From an uncultured Bacteroidota bacterium (lineage in GTDB: Bacteria > Bacteroidota > Bacteroidia > Chitinophagales > Chitinophagaceae), in contig CAMLEX010000388.1 in assembly GCA_946479055.1 (NCBI GenBank), positions 1 to 5,376 on the forward strand: a stretch of DNA of 5,376 nucleotides, in the 5' to 3' direction. Below the pieces are notes generated by a model. It did no database searches. It had not been told where the DNA came from and saw only the letters and a program-made list of their open reading frames with translations. A program made the position numbers and the translations under genes. Shown in pieces: positions 1 through 5,376 of the stretch (position 1 is its first letter; the number at the start of each line of letters is the position of its first letter).

Positions 1-56
1 CTGACTTCTGACTTCTGACTTCTGACCTCTGACTTCTGACTTCTGACTTCTGACCT
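1..56. repeat. Heptamer tandem repeat (CTGACYT)8 inside the ispG frame
   Basis: Eight perfect-length 7-bp units are visible: three CTGACTT then one CTGACCT, and the same four-unit block again, so 1-28 and 29-56 are identical. The array may continue past the left edge. On the minus (coding) strand no frame contains a stop codon, so translation passes through in every frame, using the seven codons GTC AGA AGT CAG AAG TCA GAA plus GGT and AGG variants. On the plus strand each unit carries TGA, closing all three frames. Seven is not a multiple of three, so losing or gaining one unit, or one 28-bp block, would shift the ispG frame downstream. Confidence 0.95.
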
Positions 57-940
57 CGTATTTCATACCTCTTCACCAAATCCTTACACACCGGTATTTC
101 CAATTCCGGGTCTTCGGTTAATGATACACGGATCGTATCACCTAATCCATCTTCCATCAAAGTACCAATACCAATAGCGCTTTTTACCCGGCCATCTTCT
201 CCATCGCCTGCTTCCGTTACTCCCAGGTGCAAAGGATAACATTCACCAAATTCATTAAACATTGATTTTACCAACAAGCGATAGGCTTGCACCATCACCT
301 GCGGATTGCTGGCCTTCATACTCAACACAATATTGTGATAAGTTTCATCTCTTGCAATTCTCAAAAATTCCATAGCACTTTCAACCATACCCATCGGCGT
401 ATCGCCGTAGCGGCTCATGATGCGGTCACTCAGTGATCCATGATTGGTACCAATGCGCATCGCTGTTCCGTATTCTTTACAAATTTTTATCAGCGGTGTA
501 AATCTTTCACGGATGCGATCTATTTCTTCTGCATAGTCTGCATCAGAATATTCAATCAGTTCAAACTTTTTCTTATCGACATAATTCCCGGGATTCACTC
601 TTACTTTTTCAACGATCCTTGCAGCTATCTCGGCAGCATTGGGTGTAAAATGTATATCCGCAACAAGCGGTGTGGTATAACCTCTTTTGCGTAATTCATT
701 TTTTATATTCAATAAATTCTCAGCTTCATTTTTTGATGGAGCTGTGATACGAACCAATTCCGCACCAGCTTCAATACAACGAATGGATTGTTCCACCGTG
801 GCGATTGTATCCATTGTGTCTGTAGTGGTCATGGTTTGAACACGGATAGGCTGAAAATTGCCAAGCAACAGATCACCAACCTTTACTTCCCTGGTAGCAA
901 GACGTTTATATTCAGTAAGAGATTCGCTATAAAATTGCAT
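1..940 (-). CDS. ispG: 4-hydroxy-3-methylbut-2-enyl diphosphate synthase (flavodoxin/ferredoxin), N-terminal part
   Basis: IspG (GcpE) reductively converts methylerythritol cyclodiphosphate to HMBPP with a [4Fe-4S] cluster, the penultimate step of the cytosolic MEP isoprenoid pathway. I translated the minus strand from the ATG at 940-938. The frame is open to the left edge, about 313 codons. Seen: the TIM-barrel domain with PLVADIHF (about residues 93-100), [21 protein letters not shown] and [13 protein letters not shown], ending in [21 protein letters not shown] (about residues 272-292). Bacteroidota IspG proteins are typically over 600 residues, with an extra domain between the barrel and the C-terminal cluster domain, so about half the protein, including the cluster cysteines, should lie outside the window. 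Directly after the barrel the frame enters a heptamer repeat at 1-56 that encodes Ser/Glu/Val/Arg/Gln/Lys-rich sequence. The gene stands alone, with a candidate promoter just upstream. The family call is firm; integrity past the repeat cannot be judged. Confidence 0.95.
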   Translation of the reverse strand, partial: MQFYSESLTEYKRLATREVKVGDLLLGNFQPIRVQTMTTTDTMDTIATVEQSIRCIEAGAELVRITAPSKNEAENLLNIKNELRKRGYTTPLVADIHFTPNAAEIAARIVEKVRVNPGNYVDKKKFELIEYSDADYAEEIDRIRERFTPLIKICKEYGTAMRIGTNHGSLSDRIMSRYGDTPMGMVESAMEFLRIARDETYHNIVLSMKASNPQVMVQAYRLLVKSMFNEFGECYPLHLGVTEAGDGEDGRVKSAIGIGTLMEDGLGDTIRVSLTEDPELEIPVCKDLVKRYEIRGQKSEVRSQRSEVRSQKS

Positions 941-1003
941 AGTTAATGAGCAGATTCACTAATAAGCATTCTAACAATTATCTGAATGCGGATAAATCAT
1001 CTG

Positions 1004-1032
1004 CAAAAATAACAAACTATAAGGAAAGGAAA
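1004..1032 (-). promoter_or_regulatory. Candidate ispG promoter
   Basis: On the minus strand TATTTTTG (1011-1004) matches the Bacteroidota -7 element TAnnTTTG exactly. TTTC (1032-1029), one mismatch from the -33 TTTG, lies 17 nt upstream. It sits directly after the tandem stop codons of the TPR gene and would give a leader of about 60 nt to the ispG ATG. This is moderate evidence only, because the region is AT-rich and the upstream element is imperfect. Confidence 0.4.
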
Positions 1033-1035
1033 TTA

Positions 1036-1659
1036 TTACCAGTCTTTAGGTTGACCGCCCCCTGTTCTTGATTTTTCTTTTTGCAACCGTTGTTGCACCT
1101 CTTTTTCCTTTTGCTCCAACAATTTTAAGCGTTGCTCAGCTTCTTTCTGGTTCATTTTTGGCTGCGGCTTTTGCTGTTGTTTTTGTTGTTGCTGCTTTTT
1201 CTTATCATCCTTTTTGGGAGGGTCTTTCTTTTTTAATTCAAGCAGGGCTTTCTGAAGATTTTCCCTTGCTTCTTTATCGTCCGGGTTTTGACGCAAGGCA
1301 TTTTTGTACGCTTCAATACTTTCTTCCAGTTTTTTCTGGCCGGATAAAATGGCGCCTTTATTATAGTATGCTTTTGATTTCAGCTCCTTGTCATCTGTTT
1401 TGAAAGCAAGATCATCTAATGCTTTAATAGCTTCTGTAGATTTTCCCTGCTTGTATAAGGCAAGAGACCGGTTATATTTTGCCGTACGATTGGAAGATTC
1501 TTTTTCTAATACTTCGTCATAAGCGGCTTCAGCCTGCTGATACTGTTGCTGTTTGTACAGATCATTGCCCTTTTGAATGGCATTATCATTTTCCTGTGCA
1601 GAAAGCTCAATTACTCCCGCACTAAAAAATAAAATTGATATCGTGATAACCAACTTCAT
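1036..1659 (-). CDS. batC: BatC-like TPR protein, exported
   Basis: A 207-residue tetratricopeptide protein. Residues 1-22 look like a signal peptide (Lys2, hydrophobic 4-19, likely cleavage around Ser20-Ala21-Gln22), placing it in the periplasm. Three TPR-like helix pairs follow at roughly 27-60, 58-90 and 95-128, with the typical final motif YKNALRQNPDDKEARENL. Residues 143-168 are a low-complexity Lys/Gln/Pro stretch, and 170-197 a charged, probable coiled coil. The protein ends in GGGQPKDW; a terminal Asp-Trp after a KEKEVQQRLQKEK-like helix recurs in BatC proteins as I recall them. The ATG lies within the last codons of the upstream batB (4-bp ATGA overlap, 1656-1659), so translation is probably coupled. 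The stop is a tandem TAA TAA. In the Bacteroides Bat (aerotolerance) operons, BatC is a TPR partner of the vWA proteins; the biochemical role is not settled. The symbol rests on context and architecture. Confidence 0.8.
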   Translation of the reverse strand: MKLVITISILFFSAGVIELSAQENDNAIQKGNDLYKQQQYQQAEAAYDEVLEKESSNRTAKYNRSLALYKQGKSTEAIKALDDLAFKTDDKELKSKAYYNKGAILSGQKKLEESIEAYKNALRQNPDDKEARENLQKALLELKKKDPPKKDDKKKQQQQKQQQKPQPKMNQKEAEQRLKLLEQKEKEVQQRLQKEKSRTGGGQPKDW

Positions 1660-2660
1660 ACATTCACTTTCTTAGTTTCAGGAATAAAATATTCTGAGAT
1701 CAACAAGATCAACATGGCTCCGGCAAACCACCAGTAATAAGCTTTAAAATTCATCAGCGATACATCTCCAAAAGCTTTAGCTTCTATCTGCGATAATTGT
1801 TGTTGCAATTGTCGAACGGCTTCATCACTTTCCTGCAGGCGGATATAAATACCATTCGTATTAGCTGCGATCTGTTTCAATACATCCTCATTCAATTTAG
1901 AAATTACCGTGGCTCCGGTTGCAGGATCAATTTTATTTTGCCCCGTTGTCGGATCAGGAATATAAGCTCCGTCTGGTGAGCCAACTCCAATTGTATTGAT
2001 CATCATTCCCTGTTCAGCTAACTCTTTCGCTGTATTCACTGCTTCTGGATCATGATCTTCTCCATCAGATATTAATATCACAGCTTTAAACCTTCTCTCC
2101 GCTGCATTAAAAGCATTCGCACTTCTTCGGAGTGCTTCACTGATGACAGTTCCCTGTTGTGGCACTGCATCGGGACTTGCAGATGATACAAACATGCGGG
2201 CCGCCCCATGATCCGTAGTAAGGGGCATTTGTAAATAGGCTTTTCCAGCAAACAACACCAAACCGATGCGATCGTTGGGCATCGTATTCATTAATTTGCC
2301 GATCAATTGTTTTGCCCTCTCCAATCTGCTTGGCGCCAGATCCGTGGCCAACATGCTTTTGCTTACATCCAACGCCACAACCACATCAATCCCTTTCCGG
2401 TTTATCCCTTCTGTACCGCCGGGTTTCCGTAGGTCCATCACCATCACAACACCTGCTGCAAAAGCAATGCTGAGCATTCCAAACTTTAATGTAAATAATG
2501 CAGAAGAATGACTGCCGATCAGTGCCTTCACCAGATTACGATCACCAATCCTTTTCATTACTTTACCTTTCCATCGTATCAACAGAATAAAAAGTGCAAT
2601 AAAGAAAATAATAGCGCCAAACAGCCAGATAAATTCCTTATGAAAAAATTGAAAGCCCAA
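1656..2660 (-). CDS. batB: BatB-like von Willebrand factor A domain membrane protein
   Basis: A 334-residue protein. Two N-terminal membrane segments (about 10-30 and 54-76) precede a vWA domain at about 91-290, and a third segment lies at about 309-324. This is the usual BatA/BatB layout. The metal-ion-dependent adhesion site is intact: DVSKS (Asp98, Ser100, Ser102), Thr149 in PLTTD, and Asp199 in ILISDGED. GVGSPDGAYIPDP and the LNEDVLKQIAANTNGIYIRL segment also fit the family. BatB is thought to form a membrane complex with other Bat proteins, often with a MoxR-type ATPase; that is family knowledge, not seen here. The chosen start is TTG at 2660-2658, as no in-frame ATG exists between the upstream stop (TAA at 2684-2682) and Met35, which would cut off the first membrane segment. 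An upstream ATT is the alternative. Overlap with the TPR gene marks an operon. BatA cannot be wholly excluded, but the TPR gene immediately downstream favours BatB. Confidence 0.85.
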   Translation of the reverse strand: MGFQFFHKEFIWLFGAIIFFIALFILLIRWKGKVMKRIGDRNLVKALIGSHSSALFTLKFGMLSIAFAAGVVMVMDLRKPGGTEGINRKGIDVVVALDVSKSMLATDLAPSRLERAKQLIGKLMNTMPNDRIGLVLFAGKAYLQMPLTTDHGAARMFVSSASPDAVPQQGTVISEALRRSANAFNAAERRFKAVILISDGEDHDPEAVNTAKELAEQGMMINTIGVGSPDGAYIPDPTTGQNKIDPATGATVISKLNEDVLKQIAANTNGIYIRLQESDEAVRQLQQQLSQIEAKAFGDVSLMNFKAYYWWFAGAMLILLISEYFIPETKKVNV

Positions 2661-2665
2661 AATAC

Positions 2666-2788
2666 AAATGTGAAAATGTGGTTAATACGAAAATGTGAAA
2701 ATTAATAAGATTCTTTTAAAACAAAAATCGAACCGTGATCAATTTATTTTTCATTCCTCAAAAAAATAATTCTTTCATTTTCACATTT
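2666..2788. repeat. AAATGTGAAAATG intergenic repeat, direct and inverted
   Basis: The plus strand reads aaatgtgaaaatg at 2666-2678. Its first 12 bases recur as a direct copy at 2691-2702, exactly 25 bp on, and the perfect 13-bp reverse complement cattttcacattt is at 2776-2788. The outer copies flank the whole spacer between the beta-lactamase gene and batB. In RNA the inverted pair could form an AT-rich stem closing a loop of about 97 nt. Function unknown; it may be a degenerate dispersed repeat or a remnant of a short repetitive element. Confidence 0.7.
2718..2745 (-). terminator. Weak possible terminator after the beta-lactamase gene
   Basis: On the minus strand AAATTGA (2745-2739), loop TCACGGT, TCGATTT (2731-2725) can form a 7-bp stem with one G-T wobble, followed by TTGTTTT. 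It has only one G-C pair and an interrupted T-run, so it is marginal. It is the only hairpin plus T-run I see between this gene's stop and batB. The same stem read on the plus strand is followed by ATTTTTC, but no plus-strand gene needs it. Confidence 0.3.
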
Positions 2789-2793
2789 CTTTC

Positions 2794-3609
2794 TTACATC
2801 TTCCCTTCAAAAAACCCCAACTGTTTTAATATATCCTTTAGCATCTTCATCCGAACAGTTGTCATATCAAAATTGCGATCAGGAGATTCGATATTCAGTA
2901 CAAAAAAATAAGGATGCCTGTTCTCTTCAACCCATCCTGTTATCCATCCTATATGTTTGCCGGTTTTTTCGTTCCAGAATCCCCAACCCGTTTTATAAGC
3001 TAACCGGTAGTTTGCATTATTTTCAAACAACATAGCTCTTTTTACCATTTCCTGGTAGGTTTTGAAAAAAGGCAATTGATCAAAATACAATCTTTTGACC
3101 AGGCCAAGCTCTTCATCCGGTGTTATCTTCAACGAATTATCCAACCAGAAAGTATCAATGGCAGTTGTAATTTTTTTTGTTCCATAACTCAGTGAATCAA
3201 GCCAGAATTGCATGGTATCTTTTCCTATACGTCTTGCCACTTCCTGGTAATAAGGAACGGCTGAAACACGGAAAGCATCATACATCGTTAGGTCTTTATT
3301 CCAACTATCAAATGGCCTTTTAACTCCATCCCATTTTATTACCATGCTGTCATTCGTAATTTTGCCTGTTTGCAAGCCAATCAATGAATTGACAATCTTA
3401 AATGTGGAAGCGGGTAAATAACTACTATCACGATAGCGGGCCAAATTATATACGGTAAACTTTCCCGTTCCATTATCCATTAAAGCAAAACAGCCATCTA
3501 CCTTATTTTCCTCAAAATATTTTCCCAGGCTTTTATCTTGTTTTACATTATTGGGAGAACAGGCGCTGAACGAAACAATAAGTAATAAACAATACGCAAG
3601 GACCTTCAT
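2794..3609 (-). CDS. Class D (OXA-type) beta-lactamase, lipoprotein
   Basis: A 271-residue serine beta-lactamase of class D, which hydrolyses beta-lactams through an acyl-enzyme with a carbamylated lysine. Seen: a lipoprotein signal with lipobox FSAC (Cys17), so it is probably anchored to a membrane facing the periplasm. The active site has STFK (Ser68, Lys71), SAV (Ser116-Val118), the omega-loop tryptophan in FWLDNSLKIT (Trp155), and KTGWG (Lys206-Gly208). The blocks WNKDLTMYDAFRVSAVPYYQEVARRIG and GWITGWVEE are also typical of the class. The third motif, normally (Y/F)GN, reads YGT at 142-144. Length matches the family (about 250-280). The ATG at 3609-3607 lies next to the start of a proper lipoprotein signal and about 20 nt from the promoter's -7 element. 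The gene stands alone between greA and batB with no integrase, IS or cassette sequence, which suggests an intrinsic chromosomal enzyme. The substrate range cannot be read from sequence. A BlaR1-type sensor is unlikely, since the extra membrane and protease domains are absent. Confidence 0.93.
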   Translation of the reverse strand: MKVLAYCLLLIVSFSACSPNNVKQDKSLGKYFEENKVDGCFALMDNGTGKFTVYNLARYRDSSYLPASTFKIVNSLIGLQTGKITNDSMVIKWDGVKRPFDSWNKDLTMYDAFRVSAVPYYQEVARRIGKDTMQFWLDSLSYGTKKITTAIDTFWLDNSLKITPDEELGLVKRLYFDQLPFFKTYQEMVKRAMLFENNANYRLAYKTGWGFWNEKTGKHIGWITGWVEENRHPYFFVLNIESPDRNFDMTTVRMKMLKDILKQLGFFEGKM

Positions 3610-3628
3610 CTTAATTCAAAAATTTTGG

Positions 3629-3660
3629 CAAAGTTAGCGGCTAGGGATTGGGACGGCAAA
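3629..3660 (-). promoter_or_regulatory. Promoter of the class D beta-lactamase gene
   Basis: On the minus strand TTTG (3660-3657), 20 nt, then TAACTTTG (3636-3629) fits the Bacteroidota primary sigma pattern TTTG/TAnnTTTG with no mismatch. The start site would fall near 3625, leaving a leader of only about 15 nt before the ATG at 3609. No Shine-Dalgarno sequence is visible, which is normal for this phylum. No operator-like dyad is evident, so expression looks constitutive. Confidence 0.75.
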
Positions 3661-3808
3661 TAACAATTATTAAAACTCAAGATTGCCTTTATAGAAATAA
3701 AGAACAATAGGTGAAAAATTAAATGCATGGAATTTAAAATCCTTTTATTTTTAGAAGCTTCATCATCGAAAAAATAGCCCGTAAATTTGAATGCACAAAA
3801 ACAGGATC
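3661..3808. other. AT-rich spacer between greA terminator and beta-lactamase promoter
   Basis: About 150 bp with no credible coding frame on either strand. It holds a GAAGCTTC palindrome near 3753-3760 but no hairpin with a T-run, no tRNA-like fold and no exact TTTG/TAnnTTTG pair that I can see. Confidence 0.5.
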
Positions 3809-3841
3809 AAAAAAAGCAAAAACCCCCATTACAGGAGGTTT
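3809..3841 (-). terminator. Intrinsic terminator of greA
   Basis: On the minus strand AAACCTCC (3841-3834), loop TGTAAT, GGGGGTTT (3827-3820) forms an 8-bp stem with one T-G wobble, followed by TTGCTTTTTTT. It starts 32 nt after the greA stop codon. The sequence after the stem is not T-rich on the plus strand, so it acts in the greA direction. It separates greA from the beta-lactamase unit. Confidence 0.85.
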
Positions 3842-3873
3842 AATTACTTGATTATTATAAATGATCAGCGATA

Positions 3874-4344
3874 TTATGCTGTGATATTATCGATCTTAAA
3901 TGTTATCAATCCTGCTGGGGCTTGCACATCAACTGTTTCACCTATCTGCTTTCCTAAAATGCCCTTGCCAATAGGTGAACTAACAGAAATTTTCCCTGCT
4001 TTCAGATCTGCTTCTGTTTCACTTACAACCTGGTAGGTTACTTGCTTTTTCGTTTTCAGGTTAGTAAGCGTAACCTTGGTAAGAATTGAAACTTTGCTGG
4101 TATCAATAGTAGATTCATCGATCACCCTTGCACCTGCCAGTTGTGATTCCAGTAAAGCAATTTTTGCCTCTAGCATGCCCTGGGCTTCCTTGGCTGCATC
4201 ATATTCTGCATTCTCTTTAAGGTCACCTTTTTCTCTGGCCTCGGCAATAGCCCGGCTGGCTGCAGGACGTTCTACTCCTCTCTTATGCTGAAGTTCTGCT
4301 TTCATTTGCTCCAGCGTTTCTTTGGTTACATATTGAATACTCAT
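3874..4344 (-). CDS. greA: Transcription elongation factor GreA
   Basis: GreA enters the RNA polymerase secondary channel and stimulates cleavage of the backtracked RNA 3' end, rescuing stalled elongation complexes. The 156-residue protein (family usual about 158) has an N-terminal coiled-coil hairpin at about 1-75 with the tip GDLKENAEYDAAKE. The catalytic acidic residues Asp41 and Glu44 fall at the E. coli numbers. A C-terminal FKBP-like domain contains SPIGKGILGKQIGETVDV (about 123-140). The start is the ATG at 4344-4342: it follows AAAGGAGG by 5 nt and begins MSIQYVTKETLEQM, as the family does. A longer frame opening at a TTG at 4380 would translate the Shine-Dalgarno sequence and the terminator T-tract, so I reject it. 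The gene is monocistronic, with a promoter, a leader hairpin and a terminator of its own. The dehydrogenase gene upstream is in the same direction, 154 bp away. Confidence 0.97.
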   Translation of the reverse strand: MSIQYVTKETLEQMKAELQHKRGVERPAASRAIAEAREKGDLKENAEYDAAKEAQGMLEAKIALLESQLAGARVIDESTIDTSKVSILTKVTLTNLKTKKQVTYQVVSETEADLKAGKISVSSPIGKGILGKQIGETVDVQAPAGLITFKIDNITA

Positions 4345-4349
4345 ACTCG

Positions 4350-4357
4350 CCTCCTTT
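4350..4357 (-). promoter_or_regulatory. Strong Shine-Dalgarno sequence of greA
   Basis: The minus strand reads AAAGGAGG, then CGAGT, then ATG. It is a near-perfect complement to the 16S 3' end at good spacing and fixes the greA start. None of the other starts in this window has anything comparable, as expected in Bacteroidota, where Shine-Dalgarno use is depleted. Confidence 0.85.
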
Positions 4358-4366
4358 GAGATAAAT

Positions 4367-4405
4367 AAAAAAAATAACAACGCCCCAGAGTTTACTGAAG
4401 CGTTG
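4367..4405 (-). terminator. Terminator-like hairpin in the greA leader (possible attenuator)
   Basis: On the minus strand CAACGCTTCAG (4405-4395), loop TAAACT, CTGGGGCGTTG (4388-4378) forms an 11-bp stem with two T-G wobbles, followed by TTATTTTTTTT. It lies after the candidate greA promoter and ends about 10 nt before the Shine-Dalgarno sequence. It could stop read-through from the dehydrogenase gene, cut short most greA transcripts, or both. The structure is clear; its regulatory role is inference. Confidence 0.8.
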
Positions 4406-4418
4406 CACTATTGAAAAA

Positions 4419-4446
4419 CAAAGATAATAAACTATTTGAAAACAAA
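4419..4446 (-). promoter_or_regulatory. Candidate greA promoter
   Basis: On the minus strand TATCTTTG (4426-4419) is an exact TAnnTTTG match. TTTG (4446-4443) lies 16 nt upstream, shorter than the usual spacing of about 20. Transcription would start near 4415, giving a leader of about 70 nt that contains the hairpin and the Shine-Dalgarno sequence. I see no other candidate between the hairpin and the start codon. Confidence 0.55.
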
Positions 4447-4498
4447 AACCTGATTATTTTTAAATCCCTGGAAACCAGTAGCCAATTTTATTATAAAA

Positions 4499-5376
4499 TC
4501 ATTCCTTTTCAAGTATCTTATCTGTCAGGATCCGGGCCATTTTGTAAAGAGCTTCATGACTATAACCGGCTATATGCGGGGTAATGATCACATTGGGTTG
4601 GGACAGCAGCCAATCCAGGTTTTCCTTTTCATGTTTTGTGTAGGTATCCAGTTTCTCGTTTTCCAATACATCCAGTGCTGCACCAGCAATTTTTTTTGCT
4701 TTTATTGCCTCAATCAAATGTTCAGTATGAACAACCTTACCTCTTGAAGCATTCAGAAAAAAAGGTGCTTTTTGTAATGAATTAAAAAATGCCGCGTTAG
4801 CTATGTGGAAGGTTTCATCTGTAAGGGGAATGTTCAGGCTTATTACATCGGCATAGCGGCCGATCTGTTCGAGGCTTGCTTCTTTAACATAGTCTTTTCC
4901 AAAACCAAATTTGTATTTATCATAAGCCAGTACAGTTACCCCAAACGGTTTTAGCAACCTGGCAAAAGAGCTGCCTGTATTTCCATAGCCAATAATTCCT
5001 ACCGTTTTTTCACTTAATTCCAGCCCCCGGTTCTCATCCCTTTTCCAAAAACCATTTTTCACCTCATTACATGAAGAATGTATATTATTCATCAGGCTGA
5101 GTAACATACCCAGGGATTGTTCTGCTACCGCATTTGAATTTCCTTCCGGGCTACTAAAGCATTTTATTCCTTTGCTTTTTGCATACACTGTATCAATTAA
5201 TTCCAATCCACTCCCCAATCTGCCAATCCATTTCAGCGAATTTGCTTTATCCAGCAATGCCTTGTCAATCTTTAATCTTGTAGTTACTACAAGGCCTTCT
5301 GCCTCGCCGATGATACCGCATAGTTCATCATATGTAATTTTTGGGCTGTTAATTATTTCGTATCCCCGTTTTTGCA
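4499..5376 (-). CDS. D-2-hydroxyacid dehydrogenase family protein, 5' end off window
   Basis: An NAD-dependent dehydrogenase of the D-2-hydroxyacid family (phosphoglycerate, glycerate and lactate dehydrogenase relatives). The frame is open to the right edge: 292 residues are visible, so roughly the first 20-30 of about 315 are missing. A TTG at 5257 is an internal codon, since recognisable sequence ([22 protein letters not shown]) precedes it. Counting from the first complete codon (5374), the NAD-binding GIIGYGNTG has glycines 129, 131 and 134 followed by the usual helix. The catalytic triad is Arg211 (NASRGKVV), Glu240 (ALDVLENE) and His267 (ITPHIAG). Spacing Arg to Glu is 29, as in E. coli SerA. 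There is no C-terminal ACT regulatory domain; the protein ends soon after the catalytic domain. The substrate cannot be assigned; 3-phosphoglycerate is possible, as many short SerA proteins look like this. No strong terminator follows the stop directly, so the greA leader hairpin may serve. Confidence 0.9.
   Translation of the reverse strand, partial: QKRGYEIINSPKITYDELCGIIGEAEGLVVTTRLKIDKALLDKANSLKWIGRLGSGLELIDTVYAKSKGIKCFSSPEGNSNAVAEQSLGMLLSLMNNIHSSCNEVKNGFWKRDENRGLELSEKTVGIIGYGNTGSSFARLLKPFGVTVLAYDKYKFGFGKDYVKEASLEQIGRYADVISLNIPLTDETFHIANAAFFNSLQKAPFFLNASRGKVVHTEHLIEAIKAKKIAGAALDVLENEKLDTYTKHEKENLDWLLSQPNVIITPHIAGYSHEALYKMARILTDKILEKE

Noticed and set aside
1..56. CRISPR array
   Set aside because: Units are contiguous heptamers with no spacers.
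440..694. Plus-strand 84-residue open frame
   Set aside because: It is antisense to the conserved IspG barrel, is Cys/Phe/Ile-rich with no domain, and has no start signal.
1068..1403. Plus-strand 111-residue open frame rich in Phe/Leu/Val
   Set aside because: Its hydrophobic look comes from reading the Lys/Gln-rich batC tail on the opposite strand; no promoter or ribosome site.
1797..2705. Plus-strand open frames of 60, 81 and 65 residues
   Set aside because: They lie opposite the conserved vWA gene, show no motif and are explained as shadows.
2794..3609. Beta-lactamase gene as a mobile cassette
   Set aside because: No integrase, IS ends, attC-like site or target duplication nearby, and base usage resembles the neighbours.
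4345..4380. A 12-residue N-terminal extension of GreA from TTG at 4380
   Set aside because: It would translate the T-tract and the Shine-Dalgarno sequence; with ATG at 4344 the catalytic Asp41 and Glu44 fall at the family's usual numbers.
4468..4499. Terminator just after the dehydrogenase (CTGG/CCAG hairpin and ATTTTA/TAAAAT dyad)
   Set aside because: Stems of 4 bp and an all-AT 6 bp without a proper following T-run are too weak; the hairpin at 4378-4405 is a far better candidate.
3791..4747. Plus-strand open frames of 81, 71 and 63 residues
   Set aside because: All lie mostly opposite greA or the dehydrogenase gene; the first also crosses the greA terminator.
5255..5257. TTG at 5257 as the start of the dehydrogenase
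   Set aside because: The frame is open to the right edge and the upstream codons encode recognisable N-terminal family sequence, so this is an internal leucine.

Overview
The window looks like chromosomal DNA of a Bacteroidota bacterium, probably near Chitinophagaceae. The family assignment is inference from gene content and style. The evidence is AT-rich spacers, promoters of the Bacteroidota form (TTTG, about 20 nt, TAnnTTTG), an IspG of the Bacteroidota type, a BatB/BatC pair, and a (CTGACYT)n heptamer repeat. All six genes are on the minus strand, so transcription runs from high to low coordinates.

Layout in transcription order: (1) 5376-4499, a D-2-hydroxyacid dehydrogenase whose N-terminus lies off the window. 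(2) 4344-3874, greA, a transcript-cleavage factor, with a promoter, a leader carrying an intrinsic-terminator-like hairpin, an unusually strong Shine-Dalgarno sequence and a clear terminator after the gene. (3) 3609-2794, a lipoprotein class D beta-lactamase with its own well-formed promoter. (4) 2660-1656 and 1659-1036, a translationally coupled pair: a BatB-like von Willebrand factor A membrane protein and a BatC-like TPR protein. (5) 940 to the left edge, ispG of the MEP isoprenoid pathway, read in frame into a heptamer tandem repeat at the edge.

The genes look like separate housekeeping or accessory units rather than one system. Only batB-batC is clearly an operon, and it lacks its usual batA and batD neighbours here. 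No mobile element, CRISPR, tRNA or rRNA is visible.

The points most worth a second look are the hairpin plus T-tract between the greA promoter and its start (a layout like the E. coli greA leader that yields GraL RNAs), the 7-bp/28-bp repeat inside the ispG reading frame, and the YGT in place of YGN in the class D enzyme. I found no convincing undescribed multi-gene system.
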